In this document: positions 29,031 through 39,352 of the stretch, piece by piece
Layout of the letters: every line of letters begins with the position of its first letter
How positions within the stretch are numbered: position 1 is the stretch's first letter
Origin: Aphrophora alni
Taxonomy: Eukaryota > Arthropoda > Insecta > Hemiptera > Aphrophoridae
Assembly: GCA_963513935.1 (NCBI GenBank)
Contig: OY740769.1
Location: forward strand, 38,963,120 to 39,027,119
Direction: 5' to 3'
DNA length: 64,000 bases
Notes under the pieces: model-generated
Databases searched by the model: none
Seen by the model: only the letters and a program-made list of their open reading frames with translations
What the model was told of the DNA's origin: nothing
Made by a program: the position numbers and the translations under genes

Positions 29031-29115
29031 AACAAAACTAATGAGGTCAGGTGGCCTGGTCAGGTTTATAAAGACTTTTGTAAGAAGTAGGCCACCTGAG
29101 CTCATTAGTTTTGTT
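29031..29115. repeat. 27-bp arm hairpin, one mismatch, 31-nt loop
   Basis: The left arm 29031-29057 starts 'aacaaaactaatgagg'. The right arm 29089-29115, reversed, starts 'aacaaaactaatgagc'. The only mismatch is a G/C at the sixteenth base. The arms include the GC-richer 'caggtggcct'. A small foldback transposable element is possible, and so is a hairpin belonging to the repeat-A element that begins about 110 bp downstream. No clear target duplication was seen. Confidence 0.85.
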
Positions 29116-29227
29116 AGGGGTACAGTTATCTTTCACCCCCACTCCATAGTTCAAAGACATATAACAATAACTTGACAAAGGGCCAGCCCAAGCCTCTACC
29201 TTACTGGCTAACTGATCCGTGGAGTGG

Positions 29228-29398
29228 GAGGGATTTTAGCTTGCACTCAGGTTATCATAGTTTTAGGTTTAATTTTATTTCATTAGTAGATATGTAAGTT
29301 TAGATTTAGTTTATAAGCAAGACCCTCCGATGATGATAACCATGTTATCGAAATGTACATCAGAGCTTTTAGTGGAAAAAATAAATAAAGAACAATAA
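29228..29398 (+). repeat. Dispersed repeat family A, copy 1 (LINE or SINE 3' end)
   Basis: Nearly identical to 48553-48722 over about 170 bp ('gggattttag', 'actcaggttatcatag', 'gatgatgataaccatgtta', 'tcgaaatgtacatcag'). Both copies end in 'taaataaagaacaat' or 'taataaagaacaat'. The shared 3' end with different 5' limits, and the small 'gataac-cat-gttatc' hairpin followed by 'gaaa', fit the 3' tail of a non-LTR retrotransposon or a SINE using one. The source element is not identified. Confidence 0.85.
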
Positions 29399-29504
29399 AA
29401 GTAAAACTTATCATAGAGGAATTACATAAACCTATAATCAAATAAAGCGATAATATTATTGGCCCAATATTAGGAATATTGTGCAAGAAATTATAGATAA
29501 CTTT

Positions 29505-30390
29505 GGTGTATGTTTACAGACACAGTATGAAAGAGTTCCATTGAAAACGGAAATAACTCTAACGCCTACAGCGTCATGACAAATGGAAACAGTATCAATT
29601 ATTGATACTGTAACGCTTGACAAGACTAATACTGGACAAGACTAATACTTGACAGTAGTTGTTTCATCCTCCAGGTATCTACGGTATCTATAAAATGTGC
29701 CAAATTATGAGTCAACAAGCAACTAAGATAAGCGACAAGTTGATAGTTTATTTTATTAGATACCGTATCCCAGATATTATCATTTCTGATAAGGGAACTG
29801 AATTTGTCAACAAGGTTAATGGACTTACACGAGATAAATTTCAGTATGTAAGCACTCAACACCTACCATCAAATGGACTTTGCGAACGTGTTCATTCTAC
29901 TTTAGTTGAATATATTAGTTTATTAAATAACCAAACTGAATTTTAAAATGAAAACATTACGAAAAAAGTAAAATATTCAGTTTATTGCTTATAATAATAT
30001 AATTCATTCCGTCACAAAATTATCAAAGGTAGAAATATTGTATGGACACAAAGCCAATTTTGGACATTAACATGGAAAACAAAAAATGTTTGTGACTATA
30101 TAAATTCACACAATAAAAACACTAAGAGATTGTATGAACAGATGAAGAAAGTCAATTGCAAAAATAAGGAAACGGTTTAAGATAGAAGCAATTAGGTAAA
30201 GAGCAACTTTCAGAAATACCAAAGGAAAAGTATGTTAAAACTGTGCAAAAACAGAGTAAAACAAACAAAAAATATAACAAATAAGATATTGTCTTCGTTA
30301 ATCCAGAAAGGAAAACTGCAAAAATTAAGGTGAGACACAGTAACACGAAGGAAAATTCACATCTTTCCCATATTAAAAGTTCTAGTGAAA
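29505..30390 (+). pseudogene. Gypsy-class retroelement, eroded integrase region
   Basis: Segments in several plus-strand frames follow the order of an insect gypsy-class integrase. They are an N-terminal patch near 29515-29580 (QYERVPLKT), a core with ISDKGTEFVN (second catalytic Asp region, about 29785-29815), and NGLCERVHSTL (catalytic Glu region, about 29873-29905). After these come an HSVT / EILYGH patch near 30006-30045 and a C-terminal tail reaching HLSHIK near 30375. In-frame stops and shifts are frequent (for example near 29575, 29945 and 30180), so the gene is dead. No protease, RT or RNase H region and no LTR could be identified around it, so this is an isolated relic. Elements of this class are retrovirus-like; only the decayed state is described here. 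Confidence 0.85.
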
Positions 30391-31960
30391 AAGTGAACAA
30401 TCTAAAACTGAATCTTCTTATTCTTATTACGGGGTTTGAAAATCCTTTTCCACTCGTAGGTCGTACAACTTTTTATTTAATGCATGAATCTCATAAAAAA
30501 TACCAAAGCCATTACAAAATGGTTCAAAACATAACCTCAAAACTAAATATATATCTAGTAATTGTAATTTTAGTTAAATAACATGTAACCTTTGGATGTG
30601 ATACGATTTAATAAAATGAAAATGACGGCCTGTTGAAACAGGTAGTCTACCTTCATATCTAGGATCTTCATAAATCTGTAAAAGTCTTTGTTGTCTAACT
30701 GATGTTGTACATTTATTTGTTAGTTTCAAAGTCGAGGTCGACAATCACGTGGTTATATAAAAAACAAGTTGTATGGAACCATCATAGTACTCAACCAGCC
30801 CATAATAATATCTTATTATAAAACTACTTTCATGACGTCAACTATACAGTCTACTTTCGCTTCGATCGTGTCAGTGTCTCACTCTAGCGGGCCTCATAGT
30901 GGTACATATTTGAAGAAGATTTTACTCGGCCCTGTCGTTTTCTTACCTATAATGAATATCACATTTTCTTGGGAGATTTAGATATTATTATATTTTCTTT
31001 GGGTTCAGTATTACATTTTTGACATTATATTTTTCGTTCTGTTAGTACTATTACATGCCGAATCGAAATCTGCAATTTAAAATCCAATTCCTCTATGGCA
31101 GAAAGAACGGAAACAAGTAATTCCAGACAGCGGTAAGTCTGACATGATAGGAGTCTTTTATTTATTTTATATCAATCACAGGTTACAAAATAATGACGAC
31201 TTTTACGTATTAGAATTCATTTTTTGTTGGAGAATTGCTTTGTGGGACTAGTGCGCCCATTAACGAACACAAAAATTTGTTACCCCATCGATTATCAAAA
31301 AGTGTGTTTTGGGAAGTAAATCGCAATTTTGAATTAAAAGAGTGATCAGAAAAAACAGCATACCCTGACGAGACTTTTATGTGTCCTGAATTGATTTGAT
31401 TTATCTAAAATTAATTGAGTAAAACTTTCTTTTTAAATGATGTTTAAAGAGCAGTAATTTTTTTTTCTGCACAATATTGTAAAATAGAAACAAAGCGGGT
31501 TGAAATTCAAATTCTCTTAAGTTAGGTTCAAAATTGATTTTTTTTTTGTTTTAGAGAATTAACTTAACTAAAACTTTACCAAGCTGATATAATTTACCAT
31601 TTTACTATTTAAAACTAATATAAAAATGTGCTTGCCATATGGGGATTAATTTGAATATGTTCACACTTTAAATTCCATTTATTAAACCTGGTTTGTCTTA
31701 TACGCGCATATGTACACATATGGATATTTACGTATCCTAATAAACAGTAATAATACAAAATCCACAGAGATAAAATATGTAAGACTCTTTTCTTATTGTT
31801 TACTTACCATTATATTAAATAACATATGACGCAATATTTTTGCCAAGGAAAAACAACATCTGATTTTTTGTTTGTTTTTCATTTCGTCCCTACATATTTG
31901 GAGTTCAATGAATTAGTATCTTTGAGCATGTGAGTGGCAATATTGGCCCAATCACTGTGT
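30391..31960. other. Sequence downstream of the gypsy relic, unassigned
   Basis: It could include the rest of the retroelement (envelope-like region or LTR), but I could not identify either. An ATG at 31095 opens a 13-codon stretch ending at a good splice-donor match ('cg' then 'gtaagt' at 31133), which is too short to call. Confidence 0.4.
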
Positions 31961-32014
31961 ATTATTTATTATTTATTATTTATTATTTATTATTTATTAT
32001 TTATTATTATTTAT
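31961..32014. repeat. 7-bp tandem repeat (attattt)n
   Basis: About seven copies of a 7-mer 'attattt', ending in an irregular ATT run. Confidence 0.9.
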
Positions 32015-32385
32015 ACTAAACACATTTTTTTTTATATGTTAGCATTTACTTTCTATATTGTATTAAATTTAACAATACCATATTAGTATTATATTTCGTT
32101 TTACTTTGTATATTTGAATGTTGTATTTATATGGTAGTCAACATTTTAATTAAATTCAAAAAGTAAGACTTTTGAAACCTACTAAAAAAAACAACGGTTT
32201 TAATATAACAAAGGCTTTTATATGTAATTAAAAGAAGTGAGAATTTCTTTGTTTTTAACATGTATTTATACTTCACTACCCCTCCCACCAAAGTGTTGAC
32301 ATAAAATTATGAGGAAAACCCTAGGGAATATTTAAATAAAATAAATCATTTCTGAAACTTTGGCTGATTTCTAGATGTTCATCTG

Positions 32386-32571
32386 TCTGAAAACCATACT
32401 AGTTTTGGCCGTCCCGAGAAGTAGAAGTCAGACATTAGGAAAATTGAGCCATATGTACAGCCAGAGGTACTAACACAGTTTCAAAAAAGGTTACTAGAAA
32501 CTCCACTTGACGAAACCCCAGAAGCTGATGAACCTCAATGGGGTTTTCTGTATAGTTATGAAATGTATTAA
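32386..32571 (+). pseudogene. Coding-like fragment of unknown family
   Basis: One plus-strand frame reads protein-like for about 60 codons with a single internal TAG. It contains SFGRPEK before the stop, and QFQKRLLETPLDETPEADE followed by a W and an aromatic-rich end before TAA at 32569. The composition (Glu/Pro/Leu-rich, few AT-driven Lys/Asn/Ile runs) differs from random frames in this region. There is no start codon in context. A transposon- or gene-derived fragment is likely; I do not recognise the family. Confidence 0.4.
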
Positions 32572-33607
32572 TATTTTAAAGACTTACACACAAAAGTTCT
32601 TTTTTTTCTTTTTTTTTTTTAATAACTGATACTTTTACAAATAATTTAATGTATTTTTCTTTAATTGTTAGTAAATTTTGTTTCCATGGAAATAGGTTTT
32701 TTTTCTTCAGTAAAGTTTTGTTTTTTGCTACTTATAACATTTTGAAAATTCATGATTCATTTAATAAATAGAAAGTACACTTACTAATATGTGACAGAAT
32801 TGGTTTAAAAGAGGCTGACGATAATGGTCTGCTCCTGTTGTACCTGTCAGTAGAAGAACTTGTGTATCAGTATTCTGTTCTTCTTTATTTTTTATACATT
32901 TCGATACTTGACTCTATCAAATTCATTTGCATTATCAAGAGAGCTTTGACACAGTCTATTATTATTGAAACTTTTTTCTGAAAGTTAAAAGTTGTTGATG
33001 ATAGAAGGCTATTTCAGCAGATGAATTGTTTTCTGGACGGGATAGTACGAACTCTCACATTTGTCTTATAATTATCTCTTATATTTCTTGAAAAGAGATA
33101 AGCATCTCTGTTCTGTTAACAATTTAAAGCTTAGCTCACTTAGCAAAGCGTTCTTCAGAAAGGTATGGTTTCACTACACAAAGCTCATTGAAAATGTCTT
33201 AAATTGACGTAGTGGGCAGCAAAACGTTTTCAAGCAATGACCAGTTTTTCAAGTCCCCCCACTGTGTTACTTTCTTAAATCAGCCAACGACAACTCTCTA
33301 GTGCTAGCTTTCCACAGATCTAAGTAAGTAATGCAGTTTTTGTAAAATATGGTTGCTGCCTCTTTCAATAACTCATAAGTTCTGTTTGCGAGATCTTTTT
33401 TGGAGTTTTTAACTTTCAGTGGAAGAAAACAATTTTTTTTCTCTATTCCAAGTTTTTGTACAAGTGAAGCAGCTTCATCCGCTAACACTTTGTCTTTTCA
33501 AATTTTGTTGACACTTTCATGAAATGTATCTGCAACGTTATGTAAAAACCACAACCATAATTCTCCCTTGGTTCGTTATTTTTTTTATACTGGATGTGGG
33601 TTTCCAC

Positions 33608-34184
33608 CTGTAGCGGCCGATGGTTAAGGGCAATGGGAGGGCTCTGTTTTATTTTATACACGTAAGGGAAGGCATGTTATCATTCACTTAACATTCACAA
33701 TCACAAAGGGTTAAACTTAAAAACATAAACAAACAACTCGTGTGAGTGGCGAGACACTATTTAGAACAGTTGCGCCAACTTATTTTGCCCATCGAAAACA
33801 AGGTTTTTAGTAATGCGGAACATCTAATTTATGGTGGCTTCACTGACTGATGTCTGCGCGCGCAGCTTCGGACTCTGCCCTAGAAGCCCATTACACGATG
33901 TGTAAATGACGTCACGGCACCCTCAGCTCTGTCTGCTGCTTGCCCCATATGACTAAATGCAATGAAACTGGGACGCTCTGGCCACCGTCCGAACTCCAGA
34001 ATACATTCGTCAAATATTTTATATTGTAAAACTTCCGCTACAAATGATGGTGAAATCCATAGCGGCAATTCATAATTCATTTATCTCCACAGAATTAAAT
34101 ACATATAGGTATTTACATTATTAAAATAATATTATCATTGGGGGGGGGGGGCGTCCGAGAGTCCTTATGAGTAATCCGCCACTG
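33608..34184. mobile_element. Non-autonomous hAT-like element with 8-bp target duplication
   Basis: The 577-bp insert is flanked by identical 8-bp copies of 'gtttccac' (33600-33607 and 34185-34192), the target-duplication length of the hAT superfamily. Its ends are 'ctgtagcgg' on the left and, reverse-complemented, 'cagtggcgg' on the right; 13 of the first 22 bases match. The insert splits the decayed coding sequence around it, which reads across the junction once one target copy is removed. A run of G lies at about 34140-34151 just inside the right end. No transposase is present. Confidence 0.8.
33880..34080 (-). CDS. 66-codon open frame inside the hAT-like element
   Basis: It starts at ATG 34080, preceded in frame by TAA, and ends at TAG 33880. 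The product contains PLWISPSFVAEVLQYKIF, FGRWPERPSF and AFSHMGQAADRAEGAVTSF. It looks protein-like, with balanced composition in a GC-richer stretch, and is quite unlike a hAT transposase. It may be a captured fragment of another gene or chance. I do not recognise the family. Confidence 0.3.
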   Translation of the reverse strand: MNYELPLWISPSFVAEVLQYKIFDECILEFGRWPERPSFIAFSHMGQAADRAEGAVTSFTHRVMGF

Positions 34185-34774
34185 GTTTCCACTGATGCAA
34201 ATTATCTGCAGTTCCATCATTTGAACCACCCGTTCTAGGGCAGGTAAAAGTCGAAGCTAGCGTGTGATAGAGTACAAAAAAATCTGTTCCAATTACACAC
34301 CAACAAACTGTAACGACCTACCTTTTCACCCATCACGTTTTCCTTCAACTAGATCAGTTAAAACGAGACAGGATTTTGAAAAAGTAAGTCTTGTCAGAAA
34401 ATATTCTATTTCGGCCTATTTGGCTGTCCACGTCGAAATTTATCCTCCTACTAATTACTTTAATTATCACAATTATTACTTTTAATAAGCTTCAGAACTT
34501 TTTCTGAAGTCGCGGCGTTTGGAGAACTTTGTAACCTGTTTGTGAGTACTGCATATATACATTTCTAAATACAGTACTAACAAACATAAACACTCATATA
34601 TTGAAAATTCAGGAAGATTAGAAATATCAAAATTTATGAAATAATAAAATAATATATTTTTCCACTTCTTTTGAAAGTTAAAATATTTACAGTTACTAAG
34701 TTATAAATATGAAACTTCAAATTAAAGTATGAATTTTAACACTTTTATGTTTTTATCAGCTAGTATTGTTATTA

Positions 34775-34903
34775 CAATAATATTTCAAGTGGATAATATA
34801 CGTCATTGACTGGGAATTGAACCCAGGACCTTTAACCAATACTCTACCAACTGAGCTATACTTAGTAGGTACCAGCATATATTTTTCACTTGAAATATTA
34901 TTG
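34775..34903. mobile_element. 129-bp TA-flanked inverted-repeat element carrying a tRNA-like core
   Basis: The ends 'caataatatttcaagtg' (34775-34791) and 34887-34903 are exact inverted copies. With mismatches the similarity extends to about 28 bp per side. TA dinucleotides flank both ends (34773-34774 and 34904-34905), as in Tc1/mariner-type MITEs. The centre holds a minus-strand tRNA-like sequence. A miniature element that acquired or evolved around a tRNA fragment is the simplest reading. Confidence 0.7.
34803..34860 (-). pseudogene. tRNA-like sequence, degenerate
   Basis: Minus strand: an A-box match 'tagctcagttgg' (34858-34847) with D-arm pairs gctc/gagt, then a T-arm ctggg-ttcaatt-cccag (34826-34810) containing a near B-box 'ggttcaattcc'. 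Only 14 nt lie between the D- and T-arms, against about 22 or more in a real tRNA, so there is no proper anticodon arm. The acceptor strands do not pair. It is therefore not a functional tRNA, though internal promoter-like boxes survive. Confidence 0.75.
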
Positions 34904-35297
34904 TATAATTACTTTTTTCTGCAATTTATTAATTTTATAAGCGAAATTTACAATAATATTAATTGATTATTGAATTGAAAACGATTATGATACTTGTGAG
35001 ATCAGTTTATAATTAAAATTACGTTAATTTTTAAGCAATATAATTTAATTCTTAATTTTACTGAAATGCAATTTATTTAAATTAGTTTATATTGTCATTA
35101 CCAATTTATAATGATTCGTAAAACGGTACCTTAGATGTTTTTGGAGTTTATTCTTTCTGGTGTTCTTGCGGATAACGGCATTTTCTTGTTTTCTCTCCTG
35201 CTCAACTCAAAGGGTGTTTTCAAGATTCTGGAATGGATTTTCCTCACTGATTATTTCAGGTGATTATTCTTCTTTGTCCTTCCTTTGTTCCTTGGTA

Positions 35298-35540
<243 letters not shown>

Positions 35541-36852
35541 TTCTTTAGTTAAATTTTGAAGTTCTACAATTTGTCTTATACTTGCCATTCAGTCCTATTT
35601 TTCTGCCGATATAAGAGGACGCGTGCTAGTTGTGGTTTTACAATTTTACATTTAATTACTCTGTAAGTATACGAAGTATTTATAAGTTTCTCAAAATCAT
35701 TTATTCGTGTTCATCATAAGGAAGTATTTTGCTACTTTACTGTATCATGGTAATACTACATTTTTGAATTGGATTTAGTAGCTCCGTGAATTTCCACAAA
35801 AGTTCTGTCAACTTCCCTTTTTAAATAACTGCAGATCCCCTTTGGTTTTTTAATCAAGAATTGCTATTTTCGACACTTTTTATTCTTGAATCTTGTTAGC
35901 TTCGCTCTAAGAAGCACTATTCTGTTTAGAGTTTCATAATATTAGACTATTATTTTTGACGAATTTATGAGTTGTTTTAGTTCGCCAATTTTTACTATTT
36001 TAGTGCAATATTTTAAGTTGTTTTTTAAGAGTTTTCGGCTATTTTAGATATGATCTTACAATTTGATGTCACTTACGTATTTATGTCTTAAATTTCTAAC
36101 AATTTTAAGTTTAATTGAAATTTTAAATATTAGGCTTTGTGAACTAGCATAAGCCATTCATCCATTTATTTGACATTTTGTCACTTTATCTAGCTTTAAG
36201 TGCTTTTTAAACTGTACTATTTACTTTTAAAAAATTATTTTATTTTAAATCCTGATAAAACTCTACAAGGATTTATTTGGTCAAATTTCCGTATTTTTTG
36301 TTAATTTCTCCAAGTCATTACTATAGTCTTTCATTACTGACCCTTTTGTCTACAATTAACCATAATTAAAAATTTGAAAAATTTGAGATATCAAATTTTG
36401 ATTTTTTTTTATTACGTCATCTTTTGTACTATATCTTTTTACTTATTCATAATTAACAAAATTTTATGTTATATTATTAATCAATCAAATAAATGCTCCA
36501 CATTTTGACAAATAAAAAACAACTTTAAAATACAGTTTAAGAAACCATTATTCTGAACCTTTCCTGTTATTACAAAAGTCTGCAAACTAGTTTTGGTCCA
36601 TTCAGACTCCTGCCATATTCAACATGTGAAAAGGACTTGTAATATTGGTTTAACTACTTTCCTAATGAGTTCTATTAAAGTTGCCAGTGAGCAGTGTTAT
36701 GTGAATAAAATTCGTCTCAAAATTGGTATTGTATTATCACAATGAATCCGGAACTGTCCAAGAAAATTCGGATATATATGTGAATATTGTTCCCCGCCTA
36801 CAAAAAATGGGTTGTTGTTAGGAGAGGATAGCTCTAAGAAAGTGGCTTCAGG
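35541..36852. other. Intergenic DNA, nothing supportable
   Basis: T-rich on the plus strand. No open frame, element end or RNA gene was recognised. Confidence 0.5.
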
Positions 36853-37037
36853 AGCTCAATGTACGGGCTTGGCAATCCCGATGGACATAGCTAGATTCAC
36901 ACTTTTTCCACGTAGACTTGGGTTAATTCCCTCTCATCTATCCTATCAGGTCTCTCTTAACCATCTCTTGTTCTTTTCCAATCCTAACGCTAGAATATTG
37001 GAGTGATTAAGGTCTTTATTTTATGGTCATTTTCCTT
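36853..37037 (+). repeat. Dispersed repeat family C, copy
   Basis: Shares with 37130-37281 and 40783-40945 the ordered phrases 'ggcaatcccg', 'cactttttc', 'ttgggtta', 'taaccatctcttgttctt', 'tcctaacgct' and a T-rich end. It is probably part of an old retroelement or its untranslated region. Confidence 0.65.
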
Positions 37038-37129
37038 TTTATAACCAAGATATTGTTCGATATACCAAGATATTATTCGTTTTAAGAGGCGCACTAATAT
37101 AATCAGCAGTAACCTAGTTCGATCTACAG

Positions 37130-37281
37130 TTTTTTTGCATTTGGTGTTGGGTTAGATCTCGCTCTTCCATCATTCCTATCTAGTCTCACTTTACCAACTC
37201 TTGTTCTCTTCCGATCCTGACGCTATTAGATTACTCGAATGCTAAGGTTCTATATTTTAAGGGTTTTTTTCCATTTTGCTA
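37130..37281 (+). repeat. Dispersed repeat family C, second adjacent copy
   Basis: Contains 'ttgggttagatc', 'ccaactcttgttctcttccg', 'tcctgacgctattagatta' and 'tgctaaggttc', in the same order as the copy about 238 bp upstream. Either the repeat is locally tandem or two insertions lie side by side. Confidence 0.65.
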
Positions 37282-39352
37282 TTGGTAATTTTTCGCATAA
37301 AACGACAAGAAGAAATATATTAATTTTCGTGAATTAACTTATCTCTGAAAATATTTAAAACGAAATATGGCCGTCGTAGAGGTGCGTATAACAGAGTTTT
37401 CTCAAAATAATAACGATTAAATGTAATGTGTTACGACCAAAACGTAAAGCGCCTATAGAATTATTTTTTTTTAATTCAGGGTTTTGGGACTGTTTTGTTT
37501 TTTGTAGTTTCAGTAACAAACTTACAGTAATAGTGACTTCCATGCGATTTGGCTCATTGGTTTTGCGAATAATCGCACATTTTTTTTTTTTAAATCATCG
37601 AAATCTGTTTAAACATTTTTTGAGATATCGCTTTAAGTTGATGGTGTGACATTATTTGCAATGACCGTGGTTGGTTTTCACGTTTTACGGTTATTTTTTT
37701 CCATTAGGTCTACATTTCAGCAAAGTATGGCCCACTCTGAGAAAAATATTAAATTAATTTTAAGAACATTATAATTTCGTCTTTTGGGTTTATCTCGACC
37801 GTCATCTCTTTAAATATGTCGGTTCTTGAATTTTCGGTTAAAAAACAAACAAATCAGCCAATGTGGCTGTTATAAATAATTTGTCAAAATTGGCTCTAAC
37901 GATTTCGTTAAAATTTTTTGAAAATTAATGACCCCGAATTGTACAAAATCGTAAAAAACTAAATATTACGGTTATTTTCAGCAATAATTTGAAAAATGAA
38001 ACAAAGTGGAGGAAACACTGAGCTCAGTCTTGCAGTGCGTTTCGTAGTTATACATTCATTTCAAAAAATTGGTTTGTTGTGTTGTGAAGGAAGTTGAAAA
38101 CGTCAGAAAGAAAGTTGGAGATTAAATTACTCCATAGTTAATCTTGCTAAATCTCGTCAAATGTGTATTGTTTTATGTAACAAGAAGCCGAGAACGGAGG
38201 AGAATTTAAAAAATGTGATTTTTAATACCAAATTTAATAAAAATAAAACCTACTACTAAAAAGTTTTTTTTATATATTTTCTGTCAATTTGAAATTTATA
38301 TAATGATTTTTTGGTCAGTGAGTTTGGATGTTTTTTTTTCAATTTTCCCATTATCAGATTAACATAAAAATTTCTCAGAATGTTGTTTTTATGCTGATTG
38401 ACTAACTAGGTATATTTATATTGTCTAGTTTTACAATTTTCGTTCATATATTGTGAAATTCTAAAAGGCTCACACCTAACCTCAGCTGGAAAGAAGAAAA
38501 TATTGCATTAAACAAGTAAAGTAATAAATTAAGTAATGTAAACATGATTTTTATCTACCAAAAGCTATCAACAAATCATAAATGATAGACTTTTTTAATA
38601 CAGTCAAGTGTTAACCAGAGCTGCAATATGTTCTTAAAAATTACAAATTTAGTTATTAAATATTAAGTTATATGAAAGGTTAAAAATCCTTTCACATGAT
38701 CCTTTTTGTTGGAATCATGGTTTCCATGCAATTTTTATTTAGGCCTAGTTCAAGTAACATAATTTTTTGTAGTAAACAGTTCTTTATACAGCAGACTATG
38801 AGATATAAAAAAACATATATTGTCAGTGAAAAGTTAGTACTTAGCTATGTGTAAGATATCGTTTTTAAATGGTAACATCCCTTTAAAATCTGTTTATGAT
38901 CAACAGCATTTTTAATTGTCAAGTTCCTAAATAGATGAGTTTGGTAGACATGGTCTAAGACACAAAAAGTTTTTACATTACTTTTTCTAACCGTAATAAC
39001 GTAAAAATAAAAAATGTTTGGTAAAAACAATATTTAGCGACCATTTTGGGAAATAACGGTTTTTAGACATATTGTTTTCAAATTTTGTCAACCCACAAGA
39101 TGTACGTATTATCACTTGAAAAATCTCCTGTACGTTTATAGATAGCAATGGTGTCCCCTAGGTCTCTATACATTTATATAAAGAATTTTCTGCTGTTTTT
39201 TAGTGTAATTATGCTGATACCAATGGTAATATTATTCCGTTTGTTTTAAATAATTATTTAGTCTGTTTTAAGAAATTGACAAAATAAATTTCACTAAACT
39301 ACGAATAAGTCAAAGGCAATGAACGTACAATTGTGTAAAAGAAGTTATCAAA
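37282..39352. other. Intergenic DNA, nothing supportable
   Basis: AT-rich; the short open frames on both strands have no motifs and overlap each other. Confidence 0.5.

Larger units (their letters stand above)
33267..34255 (-). pseudogene. Decayed coding sequence interrupted by a hAT-like insertion
   Basis: On the minus strand, 33488-33267 is open, with LADEAASLVQKLGIEKK and LLKEAATIFYKNCITYLD followed by W. It continues upstream across one stop into WLWFLHNVADTFHES (about 33570-33515). Beyond the 577-bp insertion, the flank at about 34240-34193 reads CPRTGGSNDGTADNLHQW in a shifted frame. The pattern of a FLPLKV patch followed by FY..C..YL..W resembles domesticated or autonomous hAT-type transposases, but weakly. 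Further decayed frames may extend to about 32760. Function cannot be assigned. Confidence 0.5.

Noticed and set aside
29320..29370. Hammerhead ribozyme in repeat A
   Set aside because: The order 'ccgatga' - hairpin - 'gaaa' resembles the core, but the conserved CUGAUGA is altered, the stem abuts with a mismatch, and no cleavage triplet with a pairing stem was found.
30560..30990. LTR of the gypsy-class relic
   Set aside because: No second LTR copy, no primer-binding site or polypurine tract recognised, and no target duplication.
34803..34860. Functional tRNA gene
   Set aside because: Only 14 nt between D- and T-arms, no anticodon arm, acceptor strands unpaired.
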